Assembly: GCF_964656455.1 (NCBI RefSeq)
Contig: NC_135722.1
Coordinates: 88,097,313 to 88,161,312, forward strand
Length of the DNA stretch: 64,000 nucleotides
Direction: 5' to 3'
DNA from: Halichoerus grypus
Taxonomy: Eukaryota; Chordata; Mammalia; Carnivora; Phocidae
This document shows, one piece after another, positions 37,411 through 48,707 of the stretch. Position numbers and translations under genes: made by a program. The notes under the pieces are model-generated. The model ran no database searches. It saw only the letters and a program-made list of their open reading frames with translations, and was not told the origin of the DNA. How positions within the stretch are numbered: position 1 is the stretch's first letter; each line of letters starts with the position of its first letter.

Positions 37411-37613
37411 GTCTTTTTTTTTTTTTAAGATTTTATTTGTTTATTTGAGGGAGAGAGTGATCAAGAGCATGAGTGGGGGGAGGGGCAGAGGTGGGAGGGA
37501 GAAGCAGACTCCCTGCTGAGCAGGGAGCCTGATGCGGGACTCGAACTCAGGACCCTGAGATCATGACCTGAGCCAAAGGCAGATGCTTAACCAACTGAGC
37601 CACCCAGGCACCC
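37411..37613 (-). mobile_element. Can-SINE, antisense, with target duplication
   Basis: Poly(T), AAGATTTTATTTGTTTATTTGAG, GACTCCCTGCTGAGCAGGGAGCC, GATCATGACCTGAGCC, AACTGAGCCACCCAGGCACCC. CTAAAATGTCAC is present at 37399-37410 and again at 37614-37625. It lies about 1 kb upstream of the ETS1 alpha exon. Confidence 0.95.
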
Positions 37614-37625
37614 CTAAAATGTCAC

Positions 37626-38359
37626 TTCTTAACCATAGGAATTTGGCCTTCGAATGCTGTGCCTAGGAACTAAATCTTCTAAATCACTCGAGAAAGACTT
37701 TTTTTTTCAGTATATAATATTGAATTTATTAAAGTGTGTGAACTAATGCACTTTAGGAAGCATTTAGATTAACAGAGATGTTTGATACATAAATGATTTT
37801 CCTGATGACTGACAGCCAGCTGGAAAATCCCTTCAGCCAGAACATTCCTCAAGCGTTCTTGACAGTCAGATTTTTGGTGTAGATAACAGCTCTGGACAAG
37901 AATTACTTCATAGTGTTTCTCCTTTTGTTCCAGATGAATAAAGTTCAGTCCCTTTTTCAGGGTTTCTCTCTGTTTATCTGTGTCTCAGGGTCCTGGTTGA
38001 TGTGTCTCTTCAGTCGGGCTTTTCCATCCTTCTTCCCCTCAGACCTTTCTTTATTTACTCTTTTATCAAATTTATGCTACACCTGGGTGCTGAGTGCACC
38101 TGCTGTGTGTCAGGCCTGGTTGGGCTGGAGGGTGATAGATGGATGGGGATGTTACTCAAAATGACACGTAAGACCTGGTCCTTGTCCAGAAACCCTACAA
38201 AAGGTCTTTTTGTAGATGCTTTTCCTGCTTCTTGACTTTAGTTCACAGAGGCTGTGCACTATCCCTGCGACTTTGCAGCCAAGGGGCTGCCGTTTCTCTG
38301 TGTGCCTGGGATCCATCATTTCATCTTTCTGAATTCTCGTTTCCTTCTCTGTAGCATAA
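37626..38359. other. Region upstream of ETS1 alpha exon, no promoter recognised
   Basis: No TATA box, CpG island or splice donor could be assigned with confidence. An untranslated first exon for the long ETS1 transcript may be further upstream. Confidence 0.4.
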
Positions 38360-38373
38360 AGAGGTGAACTCTA

Positions 38374-38543
38374 GGGGCCCCTGGGTGGCTCAGCCAGTTA
38401 GGTGTCTGACTCTTGATTTCAGCTCAGGTCATGATCTCAGGGTTGTGAGATCGAGTCCCATGTCAGGCTTCGCGAGGAGCCTGTTTAAGATTCTCCCTCT
38501 CTCCCTCTCCTTCCCTCTTAAAAAGAAATATTAAAAAAAAGAA
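38374..38543 (+). mobile_element. Can-SINE just upstream of ETS1 exon alpha
   Basis: Sense-orientation copy: GGGGCCCCTGGGTGGCTCAG, GACTCTTGATTTCAGCTCAGG, GATCTCAGGGTTGTGAGATCGAG, and an A-rich tail ending near 38543. AGAGGTGAACTCT before it and AGAGGTGAGCTCT after it form a duplication with one mismatch. The element ends 115 bases before the proposed alpha-exon acceptor at 38658. Confidence 0.93.
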
Positions 38544-38643
38544 GAGGTGAGCTCTACGGTTCCTAGGAGACACCCAGTTCTACGATTCGAACCCCCTTTG
38601 GCTTCTAGTGCACACACTGGTGCATCCAGTGGCTCAGTGAAGG

Positions 38644-38658
38644 CTTTCTCCCACGCAG
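38644..38658 (+). other. ETS1: Candidate 3' splice site before ETS1 exon alpha
   Basis: CTTTCTCCCACGCAG is a good polypyrimidine-plus-CAG acceptor. If used, the exon starts at GTGCTGAG (38659) and the alpha exon is internal, preceded by an untranslated exon elsewhere. The alternative is a transcription start close to here, with this motif unused. Confidence 0.55.
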
Positions 38659-38671
38659 GTGCTGAGTGAGG

Positions 38672-38740
38672 ATGAGCTACTTTGTGGATTCTGCAGCCAG
38701 TGGCCCCGCCCCTTATTCAGCTGCGCGTCCTGCAATGGCG
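38672..38740 (+). CDS. ETS1: ETS1 long isoform, first coding exon (alpha)
   Basis: This exon encodes the first 23 residues of the long form of ETS1, a nuclear transcription factor of the ETS family that binds GGAA-core sites and acts in lymphoid, endothelial and migrating cells. The peptide begins Met-Ser-Tyr-Phe-Val-Asp-Ser-Ala and continues with PAPYSAARPAMA. I recognise this as the alpha-exon peptide of chicken p68 Ets-1 and the human 485-residue isoform. The ATG at 38672 is the start because an in-frame TGA lies nine bases upstream (38663-38665), and the -3 base is A. The exon ends at GCG immediately before GTAAGT, in phase 0. It has no ETS or Pointed domain; those are encoded downstream of this window. 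Several residues differ from my memory of the human peptide (for example Ala9, Gly11, Ala13, Ala18, Met22, Ala23). Confidence 0.9.
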
Positions 38741-38746
38741 GTAAGT
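38741..38746 (+). other. ETS1: 5' splice site after ETS1 exon alpha
   Basis: GTAAGT directly after codon 23, a consensus donor. If it is not used, the alpha frame stays open into the intron until a stop near 38923. Confidence 0.92.
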
Positions 38747-39910
38747 GGGGCCCCCTCCCTGCTCTCCCCTTGCCCACCCTGCCTCTCCTGGCTTCCCCCT
38801 GCTTCCGGCATCCTGACCTCTGTTGGACAGAGAAGCCCGGACCTGACTCCAGATTTGGAATCAGCCTTGAATCTTTTGGAGGAGCTAAATTGTGAGATCA
38901 TCTATCTTTTTATCAGTACATAAAGTAAAAATCCAAGACTGATGGATTTGCTGAGAAAGGTTTTTTTAGTGTGTTTGGGTTTCAGAGAAAATGACTCAAA
39001 CTTGATTAATGGTTAAAGCCAGGTGATTTTTCACTGCTCAGTTCACTTGGTGAAGATTTTTCACATATTGATATACCTTAGACTTATCTTAACACAGTTA
39101 AATTTATTTTGGGCCTCATACGTAAACGCTAAATAACACAAGCCTTCTAATCACAGAATTTAAAACTGGGAAATATAACAGTGAGTTTACAGGAAAATGT
39201 TATAAATCCCAGAATAAGAGAGGTAAAAGGAACTTTAAAATTAGGAGTAGATAAAGTTTCTTGCCCTTAGGGAAGAAGACCCTCACCCAAGCTATGTGTT
39301 GATCAGTAGAAATGTTTAGATGAATTTCTTATAAATTGATTGTGTGAGCGATCCCATGATGCTATCATCGATCAATGGCAATGTGGAATGAACTTTAATA
39401 TTAGCTGATGTATTATTAACTATTCATTATAAATTCTGTATGTTTTCATATGAAGAAAGCCAACATAAACGTTGAAATTTTTCCACTTATTCTGGAAATG
39501 GACAGATAAGTTTAATGTTAAGTCTTCCCAGTACATTTATGGGTCTAAATAGACACAAGAGATCTGAGCTCTTTTCTGACTCTGGTCTTGGACTGTCCTG
39601 CCTGATGTTCTGCAGAATTTTTCACACTGGTATCCTTGAATTAACCATGCCTGCTCACTGTAATTGTATTTTGAAAGATCTGATGTATTTGCAAATTATT
39701 TTCTGTAGCATTGAAAAAATAATTGCTCAAAAGCTATTCTATATTCAAGGAGTGATTATCACTACTCTCTTTACTGGCTATTCTGAAACACCTGCTTTTT
39801 TCTCTTTTAAATGACTGTTGTTTTCATATAACCCTCATTCACTTTTCTAAGAAAATTAGAATCAGGAAAAAGTTTAGAGTACAATTAACACCAGAAATAT
39901 ATTTAGAAAT

Positions 39911-39936
39911 ACACACACACACACACACACAGACAC
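39911..39936. repeat. (CA)n microsatellite
   Basis: Ten AC units followed by AGACAC. Confidence 0.9.
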
Positions 39937-40787
39937 GCAACAAGTCCAGACCAGCAGTCACTCAGTTTTGCTTAACAGAAATCGCCCAGAGACTTGGACT
40001 TGCAGGTCAGAGAAGGGGCTAGAAAAGTTGCCAGGGAAAGGTTCCTCCTGCTTCTCACACAGAGGTTATCATCTGAGGTCAGCACAAATTACACTAAATT
40101 TTTCTTAAAAATGATATTGTAGAGATCTGCTAAAACAAATAAAGGGTATTGGGATTTCAGGGCAAAAAATGTCATTGGCTTAGAAGAATAGATTTAAAAG
40201 CCAGCCTATGTTAATTCTCTTTACCAGTATGGGTAATCAAAGTAAACAAGATTAATAACTTCTCCAAAAAAGCAATGCCATGCAAATTTGTGTGCATTGT
40301 ATTTTAGACACCGAAATACATGGTATTACAAGTATTCAAACTACAGGTATAATATTAAATAATTCTTGGCAGGGTATCTGGAAAATGCATGCAATTAGAA
40401 AACCAAACCAAGCTCCGGGTACATATTTTTAACAAACGACCCCACCCCCAGCTGAAGACACTGGCTAGTTTTAATGCATTTTAAATGGTTTCCATTGGTT
40501 GCAAAATAAAGAACTCATTTACCCCCAGCCCCAAAAGCCATATCTGAAAAGCATTATCAATGTATGGGATCCTTTTTGCTGTGAATTTCAGAGTCGCTTA
40601 GGTAAAAGCAGAAGGTTGCATAAGAACTGCTAACTATTGTTCCAGCACTTTCACACCTAACTTCTCTCTGGGCCTCAGTTTCTCCATCACTGGGACTAGT
40701 TAGGCAACTTTTCAGAACCATAGTGCAAGCAGGCAAGTCCTATAACTTCTTCACCCACACACTCTCCCTAATACGGATGAATGCATG

Positions 40788-40813
40788 AATAAACAAACAA
40801 ACAAACAAACAAA
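40788..40813. repeat. (AAAC)n microsatellite
   Basis: Five or more AAAC units following AATGCATGAAT. Confidence 0.85.
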
Positions 40814-41089
40814 GAAATAAAATGCATCAATATGAGCTCAGGTTCAATCAACCAGCCCCTGCAGAGAACCTCCAACCTTAGCCTGCACAGTAAGAAACAG
40901 TCAAAGAATCTATAAATTGTCTGCAGACCCTAACCTTGGGACACTGGCATTAGCGAAACTAACAGATCTCACACCCCCGATCCCAATCTAAGATTTTGGG
41001 AAGGAGTGAGCACAGCTTCATTAACTTTCCCAGACAAGAAAGTCAAAGCCACAGATACCAGTGTCTTCTTAGTTTCTGTTGGAGCCTCT

Positions 41090-41115
41090 CTATCTAGAGG
41101 TCAACCTCTAGATAG
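41090..41115. repeat. Perfect 12-base inverted repeat
   Basis: CTATCTAGAGGT and its exact complement ACCTCTAGATAG are separated by only CA. Confidence 0.95.
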
Positions 41116-43274
41116 TACTTAATCCGATAATCCGCGTCCTCCTGCCTGGTGCCCTGGGCTCCAATTTGGTTAGGCTGGGCCAGGAAGAAAAGAAACTCTG
41201 TCTCGGGTGTGGGAAGTTGAGGGTGGAAGGAAAACTATAATTTTTAATTGGGCTGATTGTGTCCCCAGGGGGCTATTTGGTGATATTTTTAATTGTTAGA
41301 AGTTGGAAGCGGCATCCCTTGGCATTTAGAGGGTAGAGGCCAGGGAGGTAGCTAGCCATCCCATAATACACAGTACAGTCCCCCCCACAACAAAGGATTA
41401 TTCGGCCCCACATGTCAGTAGTGTTGAGGAGGAGAAGCCTGGTGGCAGTAGCCCCAAGATCAGGTTTGAAGGCAGGATGGTGCTGTGTGTATAGATTGGT
41501 CTAAGCGGGTCTTTGTTGCATGTAAATTACTGCTTCAGAAAGGGAAGTCTTAAAAAAAAAAAAGTGAGAATATATTCGTGTTATGAGGGGTTCTGCTTAG
41601 GATGCTGCTTTAATTGTTCAATCTAAAGTTTGGTTCAATGTAAAACAGGCTATGAATATTTTCTAGTTCCCAAAGATGACTAATTCTCCAATTCCTCATT
41701 CATAAATTAGAGGTAGCATCAGCATGACTTGATCATTTGCAGTGCCAGAGGAAGGCTGCAAACCATCCCAGCAACAGTTATGGACTTCATGCCACATTAT
41801 CTGCCTCAGGGTCAGCTTGTCAAAATCAGGATGCATGCTTTCCTCCTTGTAAGGTCAGTCCTTCAGGAGCCGATGGTCATGAATGAAGTGATGTCATAGC
41901 CGGGAGGTCGAGCAACAACACTTTGGGGAGTTGTTTGGCCATTGTGTGGGAGGGGGTGACGTTTTCAGGTACGAATATGGGCTGTGTGTCAGGGACCCTT
42001 TCATCCAACGGGAGGAAGTGCTCCTTCCTGTTATGCTACCTCAGCAAGCCCATGGTGAGCCCTGGAAGTCCCCAGCAGCGCTGGTCCCTTCGTCCCCTCA
42101 TGCATCATCCTCTCCTCCATGCCACCGAGGCTGCGGAGCTGGGGGAAGGCGGGAGTGGGAGGGATGGGTCACTCCTGGTTTTGACCAAACATGTCCCAGT
42201 CCTTGGCCCACCTTGAAAGCAAGGAGGATGTGTGGAGGAGGTCCCCCCGGGATTAATGACCCCTGGGCCATGCAAACTTTAGGAAGCACCTTGAACTGTT
42301 CAGAGGAAAGGACTAGCACTGCCCACTCACCTCCTCTCAGAGTGAGGCCTCCAGGGATAGAGTAATAGGCCGGTGCAAGAGAGGCTGTCCTCAGTGCCAG
42401 GTCATGTGGAAGACACCAAGGCCTGAGAGGTTGGTCCCAAATGCCAAAATTTCCTAGGATAAGGCTCTGGGTTTAGGGAACATCCCATGTCCTCTGAGAT
42501 GGGGTAATTGCATGAAAAACTTGACATTCTTCCACTTTCTGGATCGAATGTTCTTCTCTTATAAATATGGTCACTATATTTCCTGAATGAGAAGAAGTGT
42601 TTCAGAAACTGTCCAACAAAAGCCCTTTTTTTTTTGACTTGTGACTTTATTATATGAATAGTATGAATGTGATCATACTTACTAGACGCTTAATTGCTAT
42701 AATTGTGTAGAATAACATGCTATGAAGCCAGGGCTATTTCAGACGTGGGATCACTGAATAGTTTAGGTGATGTACATATGCCAGAGTGCACATCAGATGT
42801 CAGCTTTCGGGGGGCCGAGGAAGGCTGCCAACCACTGGCTGGTTTTAGGCGTTGGCCTTTGTCCTTCCTGTCCTTTTCCAGTGGAACTCGTGAGGCTGGC
42901 AGGTCTTCCGGATCTCCAGTGTGGTGCCTGCAAAAGGGAGTAGCATGGCCATGGGCCTTTGCTAAGCTCATTGCAAAAATGAGCTCCAAACCATGCCCTC
43001 AGGCACAGCTTGCCAACACAGAGACCTTTGAGATTGGATCTTGCCAATCACTTCATGGTTTGAGCAAATCCTCTTTTGTACATGTTCCTTCTTCCTTCTG
43101 TCATTGATTGATGGATCGATTGTTTTTTTGGATACATAACTCTAGTTCTACCTTCTGACCCTCTGGTGAGACAGGAGGGGGACCCACGTTGTTCTTGCCT
43201 CTTTCACATGAGACAGGGGACAGCCTGCAGTCTGGACCAGGCAGCTGTGGAATGCAGCCCATCCAATTATAATG

Positions 43275-43445
43275 GAAAGCATTTTGGAGTCAGAGAGATG
43301 TGGGTTAAATTCTGGTCTCTTACTCCTTAACCATGTGACCTTGGACAAATTACTTAACCTCTCTGAGCTTCAGTGTCCTCATCTGTGTAAGAGGCAGAGT
43401 ATAATTTTGCATGCAAGACCATCATGATGGTTCAGTGAGGAAATT
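43275..43445 (+). mobile_element. MIR SINE
   Basis: TTTTGGAGTCAGAGAGATGTGGGTTAAATTCTGG, ACCATGTGACCTTGGACAAATTACTTAACCTCTCTGAGCTTCAG and CCTCATCTGTGTAAGAGGCAG are MIR core sequence, well preserved. Confidence 0.8.
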
Positions 43446-44334
43446 CTTGTCGAGTGCCTCCCACAGCTATGACCTTAGCTAATTCTCTCTCCCTTATGTT
43501 CACTGTCTCTTCTCTGCTCTTCTCCAGACTCTTTGATTGCGGTGGATGGAAACATGGAGGGAGGAGTGGAAATGATTCCACTTCTTGTCCCTCCGAGGGT
43601 GTTGGCAGGGCAAGATGGGGGCTACTGGGGTGAAGATGGAGACATTCTTATTGAGCAACATCCTTGCTTCATCACTACCCTGCACCAGAAACAGCTCCCT
43701 AGCCACCAGATCAAAGTTCCCTTGTCATGGGCTGGTGGTTTACAACCCCATTGTGTAAACAGACCTGGTTCTCTTATCTTGAGTAATTGCAGTTTAATTG
43801 GGCCTCCTTGGGAAGCAATTCCCTGCTTACCCAGGGCTGTTCGCACACTCTTCACCTCCAGCCCGCATGTCTCAGGATTGCAGCCTTGCAGTGGTCACCG
43901 GGGAGTCTGCGCTGTCCCTGGTCCTCTGGGGAAGGGCTCGCGCTTGTCGCTGTAAAGCCTAGCACGGTACACCCTTTCCTTTTCTGTGCGGATCCTGGAG
44001 AACAATGGATAAAGCATTTGGGATTAGAGAAGTAGAAACACACAAAAGAAATGTGGAATATAAGTGAACACTGGAAAATGTGGTTTTTTTGTTGTTGTTC
44101 TTTTTCTCCTTGTTGCTTGGGATGGCGATGGCTTTACCCCTGGAAAATTGCTGGAGCATAATGCTTAGGGAAATTATTTACAGCCATAACTCTTAGTGCT
44201 GGTCAGAAACATTGAAGGAAAGGGTGATCATGTATATTTTTCCAGCATCTTAAAAAGGGGGGCTTTTCTAAAATACTGGGTTCAGTGAGCACCAGCTAGA
44301 GAATTTCGGAGCCAGGACACAACCTACAGGCCAT

Positions 44335-44460
44335 CTCCCGGTATCAGGAACTTAAGGTCCTCAGAGATTAAATAAGTTGCCTGAGTTTACAGAGCCGGCG
44401 GGAAGTGGTGTGTGACCCAGATCTCCTGACTCCCAGCTAAGGACACTCTTTACTACCGAA
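44335..44460 (-). mobile_element. MIR-family SINE fragment, antisense
   Basis: AGGTCCTCAGAGATTAAATAAGTTGCC, ACAGAGCCGGCGGGAAGTGG, CCCAGATCTCCTGACTCCCAGC fit a reversed MIR or MIR3. Confidence 0.55.
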
Positions 44461-45849
44461 TTTATCTTCATCATTTTTTACATATGTGGTAATGTAAAAG
44501 AACTTATAATAGACTTTCATTCACACATCTAGCTGTCTTATTTATGATGAAGGGGTCTTCCCGGATTTAGGGAAAAACCCAAACTGCATTTTGTAGAGCA
44601 CTCAGCAAATTGGAACTACTGTCGGGTCTTGTAGCCTGGGAGAGTTTATCCACCCATGACCCCTGGGCCCGGACCAAGGCCCTGAGTCATCTGGCACCTC
44701 TATCTCTGCTCTATGGGGTGCCCGAAGCTGTCGCCTCTGGAGACCCTGGGAGGCTGCAGGCTTCATGCTAAGGGACGGGATAGAAGCCGACAAAGAACAT
44801 GTGTCTCCCTGCAGATCTCTCAGCAGGAAAGTGTCAAGGCCAGGCGCTCAGGCTGGTGGCAAGGGTCAGAGACCCAGGAGCGTCAGCTGGTATCACCAAG
44901 GGTTGGCTGTGGGTGGAGGGCGCTGTGGTCTCCGGCTGCCACGAGCAGCCTCAGCCGTGGTCCCCGTTCCAGGAGGAGTTCGAGGTGCCCGTCTCTGCGA
45001 CACTGCATCCGGGCTCCGCGTTCCTCCCTTAGAAACCTGCAGGAGGTCAGGCCTGCCCTTTCACCAAGGCCCAAGCCCATCACTCTTATTGTTTTAAGAA
45101 GAATTTCCTGGCCTTGAGTCTAAAATTAAACTGCCCTTTGAGAGTTTCCTATTTTGTCTGTTCCTGCCTCTCTTGTGGCGGCACCACCCGCCCCTCCCTC
45201 CTCTTCGACGGGAGTGCTGAGGAAGGCTGAATCTCAGCTCAGGAGTATTTCTGCTTGCCTCCTTCCCCTCTGCCTCTCCAGGGAGCAGGACACACGTGCC
45301 CTCCCGAAGCAGATGGGCCTCCGTGTCCTTCTGAAGGCCAGACGTGGTTGGCCCAAAACTTGCCCTTAGCATTGCCCGCAGAGCTTCTCCGCGACCTAGC
45401 ATCTTCTGAGGATGAGGAAGCCCAGACTAAAGTCTATGGAGTTTGGCCCCATGTGGAAGGCCCACTGCACGCAATGGGGTGAAAGGGTTAAAGCTGAGAG
45501 ACCGTCTGTTGGTTGCACAGACTTTTCCTGAGCATCGACTAAGCAGGAGCCCCGAGAGTTCTTCTGTAGACAGGTACTTTCAAAGCCTCACTCTTCTCTG
45601 CTGAAAAATGGGGGATGTGGGATCCAAGCCGTGTTTGAGCATGGTTTTAGGAAAGAAGTAGAGCAACAATATGAAGGCCTTCATAAATTTAAAGGGCACC
45701 TTGAATGTCATGAATCCAAACTATGACTATGACAACTTTGGGCTCTAGAGGCTCCCCCACCCGTGAAGGCTGTGGGTCACAGGTCAGGAGAAAGAATGTG
45801 GATGGATCAGAAGAAGAAGACGGTGGACTTGGAAAGGAGCGTGGAGATC

Positions 45850-45965
45850 ACCAAGGCCAGCCTCCTCAGGAACCAAAAGCTAGGAGGTTAAGTGACAAGC
45901 TGGAGGTGACGCGGCTCCTTGGGGGCAGAGCAGGACTTGAATCCAGGCTCCCTGATTCCCCGTCT
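45850..45965 (-). mobile_element. MIR-family SINE fragment, antisense
   Basis: TAGGAGGTTAAGTGACAAGCTGGAGGTGACGC, GGCAGAGCAGGACTTGAATCCAGGCTCCCTGA match a reversed MIR. Confidence 0.6.
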
Positions 45966-46871
45966 TCTGTCTTCCCACTAGAGTGTGTGGACATCTATGA
46001 CATTCCCAGAAAAATGGCTATCCCCACAGAGGCACACTTCCAATGCTCGCTCAGCTTCGCCCCTGGGTGTAAAATCTTTGTTTTGTTGTCGTCAGTTTGG
46101 TTTTTTTTTTTTTTTTTTTTAAACAGCAACATCTAAAAATAGCTCTTGTGTCTCATATACTCGTGGCCCTGGATTCTGAAGTTGACCAAAGAAAAGACAG
46201 ATTTGCTCCCACAGAGTTTGTGTGCTGAGTCCACACACAGAATAGAAAGGAGGGAATTAGTAGGTAAACACGGGGACATTTACGGTTGCTTGGCTAAAGG
46301 CAGATAGGAACTCGAAGAACAGATCACACATAGTCTTATAGACATGCGGACCCCCCATAGGTTTGTGAGGTAGTGTTGGGAAAATATTCCCCTATTCCTT
46401 CTTTTCTGAATGTCGGGGGGCAGGGAGAAGGCAGACAATGAGCAAAAGCAATGGTTGCGAGGTTTGGCAGGGTTGGGAGGGGAAGGGCGAGAAGATGCTC
46501 CTGAAGAGAGAGCAGCAGGGGGTTGTGGGGGTGGGGGGGACTCTGAAGCTTTGAGAGGTGGAGCTAGGGAGAGGTAATAAAGTAGGTGAGACCTTGACTG
46601 GAGGGCGAATGGATGTGGTCCGCTGTGGTGCTGGTCATTCGAGCTGGCTCACCTTCAGAGCAGAGCAGGGATAGGGTGTGCCCATCATTCTAGTAGCTTC
46701 CAGATTTCCGGGGCTCTGTTTTATTTGTTTCCAGTGTCATAAAGGTGAAGCATGTGGACTTGGGCTGTGTCCTCTGACAGCCCCCAGGAGGACAGGGCGA
46801 GGAGTGCCCTTCCCTAGGCAGCTTGCCACCATGTGTGGGACAGAGCAGGGCAAAAGGTGCGTCTTCCCGAG

Positions 46872-46985
46872 ATGCCCCGACCCAATCCCTCCAAGGCCCT
46901 GTGGCTTCCATGCCCCGACCCAATCCCTCCAAGGCCCTGTGGCTTCCATGCCCCGACCCAATCCCTCCAAGGCCCTGTGGCTTCC
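46872..46985. repeat. Minisatellite, three identical 38-base units
   Basis: Units at 46872-46909, 46910-46947 and 46948-46985, each starting ATGCCCCGACCCAATCCC and ending GTGGCTTCC, are identical at every base. The period is not a multiple of three, so every reading frame crosses the array in all phases. This explains the overlapping long open frames on both strands here; they are not genes. Confidence 0.97.
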
Positions 46986-47759
46986 ATGCTTCCCTTGGTG
47001 GACACTGGCCAACCACCCTTGGTTCTGAAGCTGTGCCTTTGGTTTCCACGACTCTGTACCCTGTCTTGTTTTTCTTCCTCTGTCTTCAACCAGCCCCTCT
47101 TGGCTGTTTTTTCCCCTTTCATCTCTCGTAACTGTAGGCAACTTTACAGACCCATTTTTAATTGTTTTCGGTTTTGTTTGAACTACCATTTTTCTTGACT
47201 TTGTACTCTCATTGGGTTCTCCATGTTTCCAGATCTAACTGCACCCTTTCTTGTCCTCTCCTACCCTGCATCCACCTTCGGGACCCCCAGCCCCACCAGG
47301 TTGTTCTGCCATCACTCCACCTAAACACAACTAAGGGTGAAATTCTCTTCCTCTCTCCTTTTGTATTATACTCACCTTTGTCGTTATGACAGAAGCAAGC
47401 AATCTGAGCATTATCTGGGAATCCCCCCACTTTCCTTCATCTCCTATCAGTTAGAAAATCATGTAGGTTCTTCCTTTGACACATACACACATTTCTTGTT
47501 TCCTCTTCACCTCTACACTCATGACCCTGATCTAATGCTCTCCTCGTACCTGGACTCCTGCTCAGCTCCAGAACTAGCAGGATGCCAGTGGAGTCCTCAC
47601 GTGGGTGCGAAACATAAGGGGTGCCCCAGCACTCAGGAATCAAGCTAAATGATACCTTAATGCAATATTTTCAAAAGTCAGAATTAATGCAAAAAATATT
47701 AAAAAACAAAAATTTTAAATAAAGTTAGGATTAGTAGTACTGATTTTTTTTTTCCTCTT
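46986..47759. other. Intronic stretch, nothing firmly recognised
   Basis: Pyrimidine-rich sequence, possibly an extension of the L2 element that follows. No exon. Confidence 0.4.
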
Positions 47760-48450
47760 TGCCTCAGTCTCCAATATGGCTCTGTGAGGCACTCTAGTGC
47801 CTATGTCAGCTTCCTCACCTCCTTCTCTTGCTCAGCCCATTCTACTTGGCACCATCAAACGAATCTTCTAGAACATATTGATTCACCATGTCACTACCTC
47901 TGATGCAACTTCCAAAGCTTTTCTCCTGGAGCCAAATTCCTGTCTGGTATTTACAGCCCTCAATGTTGTGACCTTATCCTGTCCCTCCAGCTTTACTTCT
48001 TACTAATTACCCCCATGGCAAGCATCCACATTGTCCAAGAGCACACCTTTCCCTCATACTTCTCAACGCCAAACAACACGGTCTTTATCTCTCTAGATCA
48101 CCTATCTGAATCTTTCTTGTTCTTCTTTGGTAGTATTATATGTTCCTTTTCACCTTAAGGTGTGTGATCATCTTTTTTTGCTCTCTAGGTCCTTCACCAC
48201 ATGTTCTAGGCTAAATCTTACCCAGCCTTTTAGTTACCTTAATTTGCTTCCTCCAGGAAGTATTACCTGCCGCCATGCCCCTCCCCCTACACATTGGTAC
48301 TTAACCCTGTCACATCTCCTCCCTGTAATTTCCTGTTTACTTGTCTGAATGTTCCTAAGGGTGAAGTTCATTTCTTGTTCATATTTGTTCTTAGCATCTA
48401 ACATGATGCTTGGCATAGACTGGGTGCATGATATAAATTTGCTCCATAAA
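47760..48450 (+). mobile_element. L2 LINE fragment, about 0.7 kb
   Basis: ACCATGTCACTACCTCTGATGCAACTTCCAAAGC, CAGCCCTCAATGTTGTGACCTTATCC, CAGGAAGTATTACCTGCC, and a GCATCTAACATGATGCTTGGCATAGACTGGGTGC tail run in L2 order from the ORF2 end through the 3' tail. Confidence 0.6.
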
Positions 48451-48554
48451 TGCACATTGCCATAACTTGCCTAGTACCTATCCTAGGACAGCTGTCACCC
48501 TTCTTGAGCAATCTAAATGAGGGCCACATAAGCTTTATGTAGGACAGGTAGAAG

Positions 48555-48634
48555 AAAAGAGAGTCTGAAACCCAATAGACATGGGTTTGAATTCTATCTT
48601 TATTATTTTATTAGCTGTGTGGCCTTTGGAAATT
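48555..48634 (+). mobile_element. MIR SINE, left part, split by a Can-SINE
   Basis: GAGAGTCTGAAACCCAATAGACATGGGTTTGAATTC and TTAGCTGTGTGGCCTTTGG are the MIR core. The remainder continues at 48886 after the inserted SINE. Confidence 0.75.
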
Positions 48635-48647
48635 TACTTGTCCTCTT

Positions 48648-48660
48648 TTTAAAAAAGATT

Positions 48661-48707
<47 letters not shown>

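Larger units (their letters stand above)
38747..46870 (+). other. ETS1: ETS1 alpha-beta intron, first half
   Basis: Intronic sequence with no further recognisable ETS1 exon. It holds a CA repeat, an AAAC repeat, a perfect palindrome and several MIR fragments, all listed separately. GC-rich patches at about 42050-42330 and 44640-45430 contain long open frames on both strands with no family resemblance. The intron runs to 54695 in all. Confidence 0.75.

Noticed and set aside
1..38640. Possible FLI1 5' exon or antisense lncRNA exon
   Set aside because: No FLI1 coding sequence was recognised, and non-coding RNA exons cannot be called from sequence alone.
39911..39936. Regular short repeats considered as a CRISPR-like array (also 17513-17571 and 62791-62887)
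   Set aside because: These are simple microsatellites in a mammalian genome, with no spacers and no associated genes.
44713..45117. Overlapping open frames of 110-134 codons
   Set aside because: Three frames on one strand and others on the opposite strand are open together, as expected from GC-rich composition, and none resembles a known family.
46690..47198. Several overlapping open frames of 100-150 codons on both strands
   Set aside because: They are created by the 38-base tandem array, whose unit has few stops in any phase. There is no splice or family support.
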